NCBI GenBank assembly: GCA_001695595.3
Contig: MBPM02000001.1
Span: forward strand, 2,232,001 to 2,296,000
Direction: 5' to 3'
Source of the DNA: Plasmopara viticola
Taxonomy: Eukaryota > Oomycota > Peronosporomycetes > Peronosporales > Peronosporaceae
DNA: 64,000 nt
Shown: positions 1 through 12,894 of the stretch, in pieces
Numbering within the stretch: the first letter of the stretch is position 1
Layout: the number at the start of each line of letters is the position of its first letter
Translations under genes and position numbers: made by a program
The notes under the pieces: generated by a model
Seen by the model: only the letters and a program-made list of their open reading frames with translations
Databases searched by the model: none
Told to the model about the DNA's origin: nothing

Positions 1-3000
1 TAAACAGCGGATCTTCCTCCTCAAGTTTCTTTAAGTAAACATTATTCTACAATGTGCAATTACGGTGGAAACGCAAATAGGTGTACTGATTGACCTGCAT
101 TGGCTAAAAAATAACTATATTCCGTAATTGTTGCCTACAGAAAATTGGACCTCTCACAAAACGGTGACTTGTACTCGGCGCTAAGCAAGTCGCAAAGGTC
201 TTCGCCAACCGCGCAGATTATTTGATCTACGGGTTCACCCTAAGAATACACCGAGGAATTTTGCTATTTTTCAACATTTTCCTTACTTCGTCAGCAAGGG
301 CATACCAGGTCATAATTTACCCGTCATGATCACCGTATACATACGTGCTCAACGCGTAAGGGTCGGTTAAGGGAATTATATCTCAAGTCTTGTCTCCGAT
401 AGGTAAATATCTCTTACAGCATTCCCGTAACAATTAGGTTCCTTAAAAGTCCATGCCAAACTGCTCGTGGTGCTCTTTATCTTCTTCAATGCCCAAAGAT
501 AAAGATGGCTGTGAACCACTGACCAAAGATGAGCGGCTCACAGTCTTTGTCTTTGTAGAGATTTCTCAGTGCCATTTTTGTCCAAGATGCTAATCAATTA
601 GCAAGCTATACATGACCCATTCCCAATACGCAGAAGTCACGTCAAGAAGCCCCATCTTCAACGCCACTGCCGACACTAAGAAGAAGTTTCAGGAATAGTC
701 TTTGGCGCAAAGGCTACCATCAAATTTGGATGCGCTTTTAAATGCCTAATTAATTATTCGGTGATTATCTTGGTCATCGCCAAGGAATCTGGCAGACTAG
801 CAGCCTACTTTGCTGCTATTTAGTCATCGATATAATTAGACTAACTTTTTGCATAAAGATGGGTAGTATTAATCTCTTATTAATCAGTCATTATCCAAGT
901 CTTAGTGAAAGGATGTCAAGAGTCATTATAAAAAGCTAAATTTCATGCTGAAAAGCTAATTATATTTTTCTGAAGCCCCACAGGCACATATCGAAATCTG
1001 AACCAGTTTGCATTATCAAATTGGTAAGGTTTCTGCTTCATTCTCGGTAGCTGAACAAGTCTTTTAAGTATTAAAATTAGACAAAAACACATAATTTCTT
1101 ATACGTACACATCACTCTGTGCAGTAAATTGAACTTTCGCTGCTCGGAAATTGATGAGATGTGAACATCGCTGACCACAAGGTAAAACACCTTCTTGCAT
1201 ACGTCTTTCGTGTCAGATACTATGACATCCCGGACCTGCTCGACCTTCTAGTGCATACATTAAAAGGGCAGCGATTTAGATGCCTTGAGCTCAAGTCAAG
1301 TACGACCCGCAGACCATGCAGCAAGCGTTAGCGACAAGTGTGATCAGTTGGCTACGCGCCACTCTATGTGCATGTCAAGGCCTCGCTCACAATGTTTTGC
1401 CCTACAAATAATTGTTCCTTGCATGGTAAGAAGAAAAAGCTACTCACGACAAGCGTTGTTTAGTGAAAAATGTGCCGGTGGAGTGGCAGAACCCTTTTCT
1501 GTATATCTCATAATAATGTCAACTACAGCTTTGCCAACTAAAGCTACAATATGCAGCGGGTGTTTTGTTCTATAAATACTGCTCGATATCTTACGTGTCA
1601 TTCCACGCGCGATAAAAAAATGATTATTCGCCATACTTTTTGCCAATTATGGTACCAATGACATGTAGCAGATGTGCGACAAATGAGCGCCACATAGTGT
1701 TATTCTTGCCATGCAAGCTCCAGGCCCATGTCTTCGCTATCGTAAGTATCAACTTTTTGACGTTAAAGTGTCCAACATATTACCCGACTTGGTGCAGTGT
1801 CACCACAATCATCCGTCTGCTTCCTAGCAAGGGTGATTTTATGACACATCAAAGCTCGTCTGGGAGCAAATCGGTCTCTATTAAGGTATGATTCATGGCG
1901 CTATAGGCAATTTCTTAAATTTAACGCCAAATCTGAACAGCATTCAATATAATTAAAGTCGCTGATTCTCACACATAAGATTACCGGGATCCAAGATGCG
2001 ATTATCCTCTTTCCTAATCGTAAGCAAAGAGGTACCTCATTGCTTCAAGAAACTCGCAGCACCTCCGACTCTGCTTATAGCGAAGCATCGAAAGTTCTTG
2101 TTCACGGCTTACTAAGGGCTTTCACGACCGTCTCAATAACAAGCAAGCCAGGCTCAAAAAAATTGTCTTATAAAGCGCGGAGAAATTAAATTCTGTCGAT
2201 TTTTGATTGTCGATAGGGTTAACTTCCTTCCGAGTAGACTTATTGATTTCGCCAATTCTTTGTGACATATCTGACAATTAACCGGCCTTAACATTAAGCG
2301 GTAACATACTAGACTCAAGGAAGACCCACCAAACTTAGAATTTGACGGATGCACATACATCGACCGGCGGCTTAGAGATGTACTTCTTTTCGCGTTTAAC
2401 ATAGCTTAATTCATGGATTTGAACCAGACAATGAGCTTTGGCTCTGTGTGCCTAACACCTCACAGTAAAATCTGGCATTTTATGTCAATTCACGACCATC
2501 TCAAAAATTAATGGAGGTCCAAGCTCTCGACAAGTCTTTGAAGAGACCACCCTTACGTCCGCTCGCAGAAATGCAACATGAAGGTGTCAACTACTTCTAC
2601 GTTACACCTTGCTTAGTCTATTGGTATTGGCCACCACAAATTTTTGAAATATGTTTCAGGCGATTAGGCGCTAACTATATTTGCGAGATAGTGTGGGTAG
2701 CTAAGTCAAGCTCGACACAAATGCACCCAGACATGATATTTAAAAAAAAGGCCTCATCCTTAAATGAACGTTTATTCAGGTGTCGCTGCATTTCTTTATA
2801 TCTTTAATCTCGTTCTCAAATTTGTATTCAACGAAAAGGTTATGTCGAGGGCGGAGACTTTAAATTCCGCACAAAATTAACATGCCTAGTAAGGTGTCCA
2901 TCACATGTATATCCCTTATGTTGAATAAAAGATAGTGTTGAGACTCTGACTATCACGTCTAAGCATTCAATTATCGGAGGTTATACAGGAGCCCCGGAAT

Positions 3001-6000
3001 CTTTCGGAGCCGCCAACCCCAGGTGCAGCGTACGCTGCCTATAGTGCTATTTTTAAAAATTCTCGGAAGAACAGAGACTATATTCAAAAGGCCTCTTCAA
3101 CTAAGAAACTCTACCTCTGGTATTTTTCTGGCTTATAAATCGGCTGAGAGCTTGATAACTTCGAGCCTCCTAACTCATCAGAGATCAACACTTCTGACAG
3201 CGTCTAGATTGGAAGAGCCACATGCCAACTATTCTTGCTGTTTATCTATCTGTAAAGCCGCAAGGACTATCGCGCCTAGGCGTCGTTTAACTCCCCGTCT
3301 GGTCGCACAATAATTTTGACCAATACGATCTTTGCCCGGACATACTTCGATGACATATTTGTCCCAGCCCCTCAGTAGTAAGACCATCGACTCTTGAGGC
3401 TCATTAAGGTCGCCTAATGAAGGCCTGCGCGCTACTGAGTGCAATCTTGAGCAATTTATCTAGTTTCAGTCCAGAAAGCCCAAAGCTGCCAAAAGAAGCC
3501 TTTTCGAAAAATGACAAAGAATCACCTGCCATAAAGTATGCATTCGTGAAGTTACAAGTGCATCTTCCGGGTTCTATGCTCTTTGACGATCATAAAGACA
3601 GCGTGCTTCCGCGTACGATAAAGAAAACGACCACTCTTTAAGAAGATAGAAGGAATACTGTCATTTTGCGAAGAGTATAATCCTCGCATTTAATACCGAT
3701 GAACAAGCTTACGTCGAGAGACGTTTGACAAAGACGAAGTGAGCTTGTAACAGGTACCGATCTCCGCCTTGCCAAATCCAAAAAGACCGTTCAGTGCTGT
3801 CTGTGATGTGTCAAGTTTCGCCTTTAGCACCGAAAGGAGCGTTATATTATATCAAGAGGATGAATTTGTAGACTATCAAGGTCAAGTAAAAAAAAATGCG
3901 TTTGAGCTTTGCCAGATGTGGTAAATAAATTAGTCTCGCAAACGTTGCACAGCTAAGTATATGACACAATATCGACAGCGATTTCTGCTATTGTCGACGC
4001 ATCAAATGTGCTATCACGTCTCAGGGTCTCAGACTTTTACTTTCGTCGATACCGCTGTGAGAAGATCGATGCTCATGCCTTTACTTGACCACAAAAGGTT
4101 CAATTAATCGTTATCGTGTTGTGATGAGGAATTAAGACCTCCGCGTTGCGGTACGAACAAATTCTTGAAAAAAATTATGCTTATCATTAGTACTCAGGGC
4201 TAATTTCAGGTGAAAGAGTCCAGCCTTTGTAAATTACTCAAACTATCTTTGCTCATGATTGGCTGAAAAAATATTTAGGTACCCTACTTATGATCCGTCC
4301 TCACAACTTTTAATAATGCTCTTTAATAGATGATTAATAGTTCCACTTATGCATAAATAAGACGACCACCCTCCGCGTTTGTAAAAGCAGACAAATCAAA
4401 AGGAATTAGTGATACTTAGCGGTGTGAGGAACGGAACTAAGTCGAACTTAAAGAGCGATCCTGCGAATCGCATAGAATGCAGTGACCAGCTTACGAGCAT
4501 CTTATTGGCGAGTTGCGGGTTAAAGTCTGCAGCAACGCAAATTGTTATGATTGGTTTTGTAACGCCAGCATCTAGGAGGACTGTTGAAGCTGTAACGCCA
4601 GTTTCCATTTCAAGAAAGACGAAAAGCATGCTCTGAACTTTTAAGAACCACGTAACAAATATCAAAAGGCTTGGATATGACGCTAAGCTCAATAACTTTA
4701 AAAGCAGAGCATCGCTAATTGTGGTGTGCCACGCCAGCGACGCTCTTATTGAAGTTTACCTAGGCCGTTCTGGTCAGTTCAACGTCGCTCACACTGGCAA
4801 TCCTCTTGAGGCGGTAATCAAAATCAAAAATTTGCGTATTCTCATTGTGGTAACTAAGCTACATTTTAGCGCAGCCGTAGTTAAGCGGTGTCAAAGTGGG
4901 GTGAAAATTAATCGGTATTACAAGGGTATTTGTAATCAAGAATGCGCTAAGCATTCTACTTTTTGATTTAACAGCGTTGAAGGTCTATCGCAGTGATATT
5001 GCCATCAAGACTTGTCAGGACAATGCAGAAGAGACGCTAAACATTGCTATCTTATTGCTTTATTTAGTCTTTTTAGCTCTAAAAAATAGATTGTGTACGT
5101 TAAACTCCTCAGCTTTTCGAAACAGTCATTACTCGCTAAGGTAAAATTCTAATAAGTGATTGTGCAAACACGAGCGTTTGAGCGACCAATCAATGTCAAC
5201 TGAACTGCGGCTTTCAATTCGCGAGATAAATAACCGCCATTGACAGTTGAAGCAGTATGTCATTGATGACCCAAGATCGGGCACTGGGTGGGTTGTTTAC
5301 ACGCGCGGCTGGCTCGCAAAGAGGATTGCTCAGTGTATGCACTACTGAGACATTCGGAATAAGCTCAATATGATTACTTGATGTTTAACGACGGGTGACT
5401 TTCCTGTAGAGACGATAAGTATCACTATCCATAGATGAAATGCAAATTTCGATAACTGCGAAAGCGTGGGGCGAGAAAAGTTGTGCCGAGTTTTATTGAG
5501 ATTAAAAGACTAAAGGAGATGCGTTTACGCCAGATATACCTACTTTGCTACGGTCGCCTTTTTTGTCAGCCATGTCTTTTCCAATCACTTTAAGTTTTTT
5601 CACCCCAATTTGCAGAGCATCCAGAAATTAATTGACAAAGTAGCAGAAACACTGGACCAGCTTTCGTGGACTTGGATCACCGAAAATTTTGGCGCAAAAA
5701 TGACTCCGCCTGTATCAACATGGAAGCTGGCGCGTGGTATACAGCCGCGTGATGATCGGACTTCCCGCATGATGGGCAAGCTGGTGTAATGATTAGCACT
5801 TTGGACTGTGAACGCAGCGATTGGATGGATCTGATGCGACCGGTGATGTCGAACTTATCAGCATCATAACTTAATCCTCTCCAGACAACACTAAAAGGTG
5901 GTGTAAAGATTCTCTACTTTACTCGTCATAGATCGCCCTAGGAGCTCAAGATTTGTTGCTTTTTGGAAGTGGCTATACAGGACTGGGACTTCCAAGTGTC

Positions 6001-7379
6001 ACGGGCTAGATGTGTCAGGCACTTAACGTAAATAAAGTATGAAGTTGCCTCATAGGTTTACATAGCTAATTCAAAGTATTACCTTTGGCAGATTTATTAT
6101 GGTGAATTGGCCTTTGAACAAACCCTGAGTCGTGATTGACAGTAAGTAGTATAGTCTAAAGCCAAAATTAAGCTGACTGCTTACGAATTCTGAATTTTAA
6201 AAGGTAACCTTTCTAATATGTGATATTCTTCCTCATATGCAAGGGGAGGTCGAAGACCTGGAGCTGAGACGCGCAGCGGTGCAAAGCTCATGTTTTACAT
6301 GGCCGAAGCTGTCCAACTCTTCCTCAAGGTCATCAAAAGGCTGGGTTCTCTGAAGAGGCTACGACTTGACCGCTAGGGCCGACCTCAAAACAACCTCAAG
6401 CCTGGACTCTCAGTATCGCAGGATATCTTTCTTTATAAGAATGCGTCAAGCTGACCCTTTATCAATAGGAAATATTCCAAAAGAAGTGCAAAGTAAATCA
6501 AAATGTTTACAAGGGCGCTGTGTGAGCTTCTTGTTAAGTGATGCGATTACCTTGCTACACCAAACTCGCGGGAGACGTTTGACCAATTTTGAAAGACGAG
6601 TATTAGGCCATTGCGATCCGGATCCAAAAGCAACGGACGCTTCGTACATGATATGCGACCATTAGGCTATACGCTCGTTTTTCAATGGAAATGATTTCAT
6701 GACTCCTTCCAAGATCTCAAATTCTGAGCACCTGGCTTGGCATTATACCAAAGCCAAAGTATCTATTCGGTGAATTGACTTTAATGAAAAACTAGCAGAC
6801 TAACACTTGGCTCACGTAAATGAATTCGTTTGAAATGGCTTGTGACTAAACAGCTCAAGTTTTGCTCAGCTCTAAGATAGGCTCTTTGATTTTTCTGTAG
6901 TGATTATGGTGCCAGGAAATACTATAGACTGCCCCGGACCGGGTACAAGCGCTGAGTGAATTTGTGGCACGTTTTGATGCATACTTACTTCTTATTATAG
7001 TATAGCCGACGTAAGGTTGTGCTAAGTTGTAAGCTCTCTATTAAGCCAAGTTCCTTTCTAAATGCCGCACACTTAATGAGCCCTTGCGGCGCACAGTAAA
7101 GATTACCGTATTTCTCGGCATTAAGACCTGCATCGGTCGGATATGCTTTTTCAAAAGATCAATTTGCTCTCTATCGCGCTCGGTGTTAAGGTAAAGCTGA
7201 CTTTTGTCGGTATCTGGCAGGAATTTATTCCCAACTGCATTAAAGTTCGATCACTGTAGCTAGGATAGTACCGTAGGTGATTTCCCCTCTTCCCAATCCT
7301 TGGCGCCTTCAAATAGGGAATCTCGTATTGGATATTTGCCATTTCGGAATTGTCATGAATCCTCTGTTTTTATGAGTGG
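1..7379. other. Gene-free AT-rich desert
   Basis: No ORF here exceeds about 100 codons and none shows a conserved domain or codon bias that I recognise. Open stretches on both strands are short and overlap each other, as expected by chance. One weak hint of an old reverse transcriptase is an RQADPLS string near 6440-6470 on the plus strand, which resembles the RQGDPLS box of LINE reverse transcriptases but has no supporting flanks. I see no tRNA, long repeat or LTR. The most likely content is ancient, mutated transposon sequence, but that is inference. Confidence 0.5.
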
Positions 7380-7487
7380 GGCTTTTCGCATAGCCCGTGA
7401 GTCTGACGACAAGTCTAACATGTATGGGCTTACATGCGGCTGATGAAGCTCTTTGACGGCATTGTCTTTGAACAAGGACATAAGTGA

Positions 7488-7778
7488 CTATAGTTCAGGC
7501 GGATACTCATCAGAGCGCTCGTGGTCCTCCTCAAGACCGGTAAAAGTGAGCGAAACGCGTACATCTATCGTCAGGGCGGAGATAGATTCCTCCAAGGCAA
7601 TTTTGGCTTGGGTGGCTGTTTTTGGCAGGCAAGCCATTTTTTTCTTGTCGCTCAAGACGCAATTGCGGCATTTCATGTTGGCGCAGCCGCAGCCTTTGGT
7701 GTAGGCGTAGCTTTTGGCACAGAGATCGTTATGACCGAATTTTTTTTGAATAGAATTTAGAAGTGTGGTAGATATCAC
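7488..7778 (-). pseudogene. Cysteine-rich CXC-like (MSL2/tesmin-type) fragment, probably a relic
   Basis: A 96-codon minus-strand ORF carries a compact cysteine cluster, CAKSYAYTKGCGCANMKCRNC. This resembles the tail of CXC domains of MSL2/tesmin-type DNA-binding proteins (a KSY followed by GC-x-C and a final C-x2-C), although the spacing differs from the canonical form. After the stop at 7485-7487 the same frame stays open for about 40 more codons (SLMSLFKDNAVKELHQ...), which suggests one longer reading frame broken by a stop. No upstream exon was found. It sits isolated in the desert more than 1 kb from the transporter gene. It may be a pseudogene, a domesticated transposon piece, or chance. 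Confidence 0.25.
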
Positions 7779-8927
7779 CCTATATAATGTAATTTAAGTA
7801 TTGTATAGCCGACCTCAGGTTTAATTTAGCTATAAATTAAATTGAAGCTATGAAACAGTAAGCTCTAAAGATATTATAAATAGGGATAAGTTCCCTGCCC
7901 TTATTGTAAAAAAAGCTGAATTCTGTTGCACACTTTGAGTCATTTACTGGAAGATCGCATATCTTCGTCCATGCAAGTCGCTGTGTAATCCCGTCACACA
8001 CTGGCTTCACATTGTACATCCTTGATCTTTGTTAGCAAAATGTTTCATCAAAATTTTGCCATGTCTGATCAATTGTATTTTTTTTCAGTATCAGTCTAAA
8101 CAACCGCGACTTGTCGTCAAACAATATCGTCTTCTTGCGAGTTCTCATAATAGTGGTCGCGACCACAAACTCGATGCAACATGTTGTTAATAATTAACCT
8201 TCGTTCGTGGTCTAAAAATAATTTGAGCTCGCAGTAATTGATCATCTGTTATAGTTTTTCATTACCAAGAACGGCCGCATATTTACAATCTGCGTTTCTT
8301 TTGCCTACAGCATCTAATATCTAACAGGCCTGCCAAGTAAATTCCGAGAAATATCTTCCGGCCCGGTATTACTTTTTTTTGCTACTGCCTGACCTGCTCG
8401 GAATTTAATTTTATTACCCCACTGGTGAGTCAAGAGCGGCAAAAATAAAGCTTTTCCGCGACTGAGGACCGACACCAAATTAGACTATTTTACTAGATTA
8501 TAGTCGCCATCGCTTAGTTTTGATCTTCGCAACACAAGGAATAGAGAAAAATGGAATGTCAAATACGTTTTCTAACGCTGCAGCGATGCCCCGGTTTCCA
8601 CGCACATTGCGGCGTTGTTGCCTTCCGTTCCCCAGTACATTGTCTTGACGTCTTTTATGTGCCATACGCGCTTCAAATGTTTAGATTGAGTGCAGACGTG
8701 TCACACGTCGGGTGTGGCGTCTTTGTTTCTTGCTCACGAGGCTATCCAAAGTCGATCGTCCCGAATCTCTTTGGTGCCTATCAATGTCCACACTGCTAGC
8801 TTTGCGTCGTTGCAGCTTTCATTCGTTACAAAGCTTACGGCACGATACACGATACGTGTACAACTTGTCCTTGCCAACGTAGCCTTACTTCAATGCACGT
8901 TGTACAATTCTAGGTGCACATCCAGCA
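7779..8927. promoter_or_regulatory. Upstream region of the folate-biopterin transporter gene
   Basis: No coding feature is recognisable. It includes an A/T-rich block (7780-8120) and a more GC-balanced stretch (8550-8927) just before the transporter start, where the promoter and 5' UTR should lie. Two overlapping short plus-strand frames in 8551-8980 show no domain and are treated as chance. No defined promoter motif could be assigned. Confidence 0.35.
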
Positions 8928-10667
8928 ATGAAGCCATCCAAAACGGATACGATCGCGTCGTCTTCGATCGAGCTGTTTAGCAATGATTCGTGTTCGTGGA
9001 TGATTCCAGACTCGCCACAGGACGTGCCGATGGTCTTTGAGGACCGAAAACTGCGATTTGTACATGATGATTATGTCGAAGGTGGTGCCCTCCGTAGTGG
9101 CAGCGCGCCAAAACTCTTTTCGCGACGGTACTTTGGTCTTATTGCCCAATACGCGGCCGTCGGCTTCATCGACGGCGTGCTACCAAATGTAATCTACCCC
9201 TTTCTCCAAAACTACCTCAATCTACCTGGCGCGCAGACTACGACCGCATACTTGCTCGTACAGATGCCATGGAGCTTCAAGGTCTTTTTCGGCATCCTTT
9301 CCGACTGCTTTCCAATCTGTGGGTACCGACGCCGACCTTACATCCTTGGTGGATGGATCTTTGCTCTGAGCATGCTCATGCTCATGTCATTGGCACCCGA
9401 ATCAAAGCCATACTTCATGAATCCAGACTATCGAGATGTAAAGCCCGAAGACTACACACCCGAGATTATCGCAACGATCAATTACGCTGCGGCCGACAAC
9501 GGCATTATGAACATTATCCCCATGATGGGGTGTGCGTTTGGATACTTGCTGTCGGATGTGTGTGCGGATGGAATTGTGGTGGAGCTAGCCCAACGCGAGC
9601 GGTATGATGAGAGAGGCAAAAGCCAGACGGTGATCTACACTACGCGAACAGTCTTTAACATGCTAGCATACATTCTATTGGGCCTTTGCTTTAACGGTGA
9701 AGAGTACGGTGGCCACTTTAGCTTTTCCGTCTCGTTTCCGATGCTCATGAAGATTGTGACGACCGTGCTTGCGCCAATCGTGCCCATTACGTATTTCTTC
9801 CTCTACGAGGAGAAGAACGCAATTGCCATGAGATTTAGTCACTACATGCACACATTTTGGGACGTCATTAAATTGCGTGCTGTATACCAGTGTATAGCGT
9901 ACCAATTCTTTTCAGGTACTCTTGCGTCATTTACTTTTTTGTCAAAAAGCCCAATCATGAGAAATTGGGTCGAAGTCTTGCCGATTCAAGAAAAAGTGGG
10001 TGGACTCTTGTCCACTGGCATGTACGCCACTGCCATTTATTTTGCTGGTAATTATGGACGCAACTGGGATTGGCGGCGTACGGCCGTCGTGACTATGGTC
10101 GCCTATGTTGTTCTGGATGCCCTTGTTAAAATGTGTACAATCTGGGACATCATCCGCTTCCCTTGGTTTTGGATCGGAATGACCATTCTCGAACAGATTC
10201 CACTTGGCGTAAAGTTTATTGTGAATTCGTTTATTATTGTTGAACTTGCAACGGAGGGGCACGAAGGTGCAATGTACGGATTGTTAACGACGGTTAATAA
10301 CCTTACCATCCCCTTTTCCACAAGCATCACTCGAAACGTCGACAGTCTCTTTAACTTGACAACAGAACGAATACAAAATGACACTTATGGTGTAAGAAGG
10401 GATATGACTGTAATGGTGGCCATTATGTGGACGGCCAATTTGTGTTCGCTCATCTTTTTGGGAATACTCCCACGCCAGAAGGAGCAAACACGCGCCTTGA
10501 AGCAATTGGGTGGCTCGAGCTATGTCATGGGCGTTGTGACAATCTCGTACCTCGTGTTTACTCTACTGTGGACGACGACGACCAATGTCCTAAGCATCTT
10601 TCCAAGTACATCGTGTCTCACCATTGCAGGTGGCCTCGGGTGTCATAGCAATAATGCGGGACACTAA
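8928..10667 (+). CDS. Folate-biopterin transporter family (FBT/BT1, MFS) membrane protein
   Basis: Single-exon 579-residue polytopic membrane protein that should move folates or pteridines across a membrane. Roughly the first 65 residues are hydrophilic (presumed cytosolic) and about 12 hydrophobic segments follow. Family hallmarks are the DGVLPNVIYPFLQNYL stretch (residues 82-97) and the cytosolic loop SDCFPICGYRRRPYI (126-139), which matches the SD-x-hydrophobic-GYRRRP signature of BT1/FBT transporters between helices 2 and 3. A long non-membrane loop (about 160-190) and a SDVCADGIVVELAQRER segment, also typical of the family, follow. Oomycetes carry large expanded FBT families, but the substrate cannot be read from sequence. 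The start is the first ATG of the long frame. The gene is convergent with MOG1, with 101 bp between stop codons. Confidence 0.9.
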   Translation: MKPSKTDTIASSSIELFSNDSCSWMIPDSPQDVPMVFEDRKLRFVHDDYVEGGALRSGSAPKLFSRRYFGLIAQYAAVGFIDGVLPNVIYPFLQNYLNLPGAQTTTAYLLVQMPWSFKVFFGILSDCFPICGYRRRPYILGGWIFALSMLMLMSLAPESKPYFMNPDYRDVKPEDYTPEIIATINYAAADNGIMNIIPMMGCAFGYLLSDVCADGIVVELAQRERYDERGKSQTVIYTTRTVFNMLAYILLGLCFNGEEYGGHFSFSVSFPMLMKIVTTVLAPIVPITYFFLYEEKNAIAMRFSHYMHTFWDVIKLRAVYQCIAYQFFSGTLASFTFLSKSPIMRNWVEVLPIQEKVGGLLSTGMYATAIYFAGNYGRNWDWRRTAVVTMVAYVVLDALVKMCTIWDIIRFPWFWIGMTILEQIPLGVKFIVNSFIIVELATEGHEGAMYGLLTTVNNLTIPFSTSITRNVDSLFNLTTERIQNDTYGVRRDMTVMVAIMWTANLCSLIFLGILPRQKEQTRALKQLGGSSYVMGVVTISYLVFTLLWTTTTNVLSIFPSTSCLTIAGGLGCHSNNAGH

Positions 10668-10768
10668 TGAGAAAATGGTGCATCAATGACAGAAACTTTA
10701 TTTTTATGTCAACTACATGAATCGTAAACCAAAATAATTTTACCGACTGAGACAGTATAGCGACCTCT

Positions 10769-11329
10769 TTAGGTGAATAGCGACCAATCTTTGACTGCAA
10801 ACGACTGCAATGCTTGCTTAAAGATGGCCACAGCCACCTCCGCATTGTCCTTGAATTGAAACGCAGAGTGGCTACTACTGGCGGCATTGATGCGCATGGG
10901 TGCCGATACTGACACCACGACGTCCGTCGTCACGCTGGGCAGCCGAATGTTGCCCAAATACACGCGCACGACGTTTTTAGCATGATCGCCCTCTTTAAAT
11001 TTGGCCACGCACTGGTCACCGACGATGATTTGCGTAACATGTGGTACGTCGATGCCCGTGTGCTTGGTTTCCGCCGATTCCTCGAGCAGCACTGTCACCT
11101 CGTCGGGACCACAGCCATTCGACTGCGCAATCTCGTTGAAAAAGTAGCGAGCGCTCTGAGCGTCCGCCACATTATCTTCGTATTGTAAAAGTTCCACAAT
11201 GACACAATGATCCGTAGCCGCATTTGCAAAGACCTCTTGATTATCAGGCACTTGCCGAAATAAACTCACGTCCGCAAAATCCTCGGGGATCTCACAACTG
11301 ATAGCACCGCCGAACAGCAAACGCTGCAT
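10769..11329 (-). CDS. MOG1: MOG1 / RANGRF-like Ran-binding nuclear transport factor
   Basis: Encodes 186 residues, the length of human RANGRF. Mog1 proteins bind Ran GTPase, stimulate nucleotide release and support nuclear import. The N-terminus MQRLLFGGAISCEIPEDFADVS is the conserved Mog1 opening (LFGGAI, then a D/E-rich P-x-x-F-x-D-x-S), followed by FRQVPDNQEVF and a D-x-x-VIVELLQYE strand, all family landmarks. I start at the ATG at 11329 rather than an in-frame codon 48 nt upstream because the family begins right at the LFGGAI motif. No introns are seen. The gene is tail-to-tail with the transporter. Its promoter would lie above 11330, in AT-rich DNA. Confidence 0.85.
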   Translation of the reverse strand: MQRLLFGGAISCEIPEDFADVSLFRQVPDNQEVFANAATDHCVIVELLQYEDNVADAQSARYFFNEIAQSNGCGPDEVTVLLEESAETKHTGIDVPHVTQIIVGDQCVAKFKEGDHAKNVVRVYLGNIRLPSVTTDVVVSVSAPMRINAASSSHSAFQFKDNAEVAVAIFKQALQSFAVKDWSLFT

Positions 11330-12358
11330 TGTGGTTAATCGAAGAAAAAAGAAGTGCTCCGATTGGCTGGATGGCAAGCATAATTGCTGTTAGAAAAAAA
11401 AATGCTAAAAACTAGCGTGGAATTGGCGAAAAGTAGCTAATCTGATTTAATTATGGATTAATTTTAAGCTAGAAGATACACTCTCCCGACCTCGAGAAAC
11501 TGCACATTCAAGTGCAGTTCGGATATTTCTACTTCCTAGGCACCGAGAGAATCAAGAATCTTCTTGCAGCAGCACGGTTGTAGTCGCTACTAGATTTAAC
11601 GATGCAGTTACTGTAAAAGGTGTTTGAGAAGTCAATGACAGCCTTTTCCGATATGGGCCCCTTTTCGCAGTTGCTGCATCAGCGTAAAGTCCGTAAAAAT
11701 TCTTCACACTCTTTTTGCGAGAGAAATGCCGCATAAACCTCTGCGATTGGTGCTTAACAGCATCAACAGGGCGCCCACGGCCATGCTGAATGGACGTATT
11801 GAAAAGTGTCGCTGCCGATTAGTGTGTCAAAATGGTCAAAGATAATGTGCTGCCGGTTTATGGTTTCTTCTGAAAAATTTTCGCGTCTGCGCTTCATTTG
11901 CTCTTTGATTGATGTGGATGTTACCAATAAAAAGAGCCCTTTTCTTGTCGAGTAGGATGCACCAAGCACCAGTGCCCATCAAAAAGTTCGAAGCTCAGGT
12001 TTCGCGGCGATTTAGCGGTTGCTGCTGCAGCAAAGTATCTTCAGATCGGTGCGGAAAAAATCTGTCGCATCTTAAACAGCTGCATGCGATGACCGCTAAC
12101 TTGACAATGGACCCACCAAAACGGTATGTAAGATATAAAGTAGTTCGGGTCAACCCATGACCTCACTTGGCATATCGGCTACGACAAAATCCAGGAGTAA
12201 AATCTTATAGAAAAGGCGAAAGCCAAATAGTCCAAACGGTACTAAGGTCAAAATCGAAAGGCCTGTTTCAGTGTTTTAAGAACTTTGAAAGCCGGGATTC
12301 TTGTGAAGGACTTTGGCGGGAATTACTTTGCCGACATGCCATTGACACAAAATATTTT
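11330..12358. other. Intergenic DNA, possibly degraded retroelement
   Basis: Contains the MOG1 promoter side (11330-11500), then sequence with short minus-strand frames that join only through stops and frameshifts. One example is a lysine/arginine-rich 68-codon frame at 11763-11969. Together with the integrase-like scrap at 12359-12550 and the LTR fragment at about 12.9 kb, this could be the remains of one minus-strand LTR element, but no domain is identifiable in this interval itself. Confidence 0.3.
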
Positions 12359-12550
12359 TCATATTGCCGCTTTTAAAAAGGCATTTGACAAAGCGCTCAT
12401 AAACGCCAGGTTGCGATCGGTGACGATGTCGTTAGTACCAACAAGAAGGTAGTGAAAGCTTATTACATGTGCCGCCGCCTTCTTGAAGGTAGGTTTCAGC
12501 AAAAATACGCAAATAGATTTCTTTGGCTGAGGAATACACCTTATCAACAA
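12359..12550 (-). pseudogene. Possible retroelement integrase scrap
   Basis: The minus-strand frame contains VGTNDIVTDRNLAFMSALSNAF, reminiscent of the I-x-(T/S)DR-x-x-x-F region around the second catalytic Asp of LTR-retrotransposon integrases. A stop interrupts it directly afterwards. It points the same way as the LTR-like fragment at 12.9 kb would predict for an element running on the minus strand. The evidence is a single motif, so confidence is low. Confidence 0.25.
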
Positions 12551-12894
12551 ATATTATCGACTACCAAGCCATAAAGTAGTACGCAATCGATGTGTGGTAG
12601 CGATAGCAACTAATATTGCTGGCAGGAGAGGATATAATCAACGGATGTGTAAACTGTCGTTGACCGTCGAAATGAGTAAGAAAAGACGGGTCAGAGCGTT
12701 CCTTGGAGCCATCAAGCTGGGGATCAAGCGGGGAGCGACCAGTTAAAATGTGCAAGCGCACCGCTTGCTTTACAGTGTAAAATCTATTGGTACTCTTGTA
12801 TCGCTTACCAATCGCTGAACGCATGTTTGTGCTGAACGACTACCATCTATAATCTGTTACTTCCCACTACGTGTCTCTTACCAATAGTCAAAGG

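Noticed and set aside
2402..2430. GGTTCAAATCC on the minus strand, a tRNA T-loop look-alike
   Set aside because: The 5-bp T stem does not close and no cloverleaf surrounds it.
4396..4966. Overlapping frames on both strands considered as a transposon fragment
   Set aside because: No reverse-transcriptase, integrase or transposase motif in any frame.
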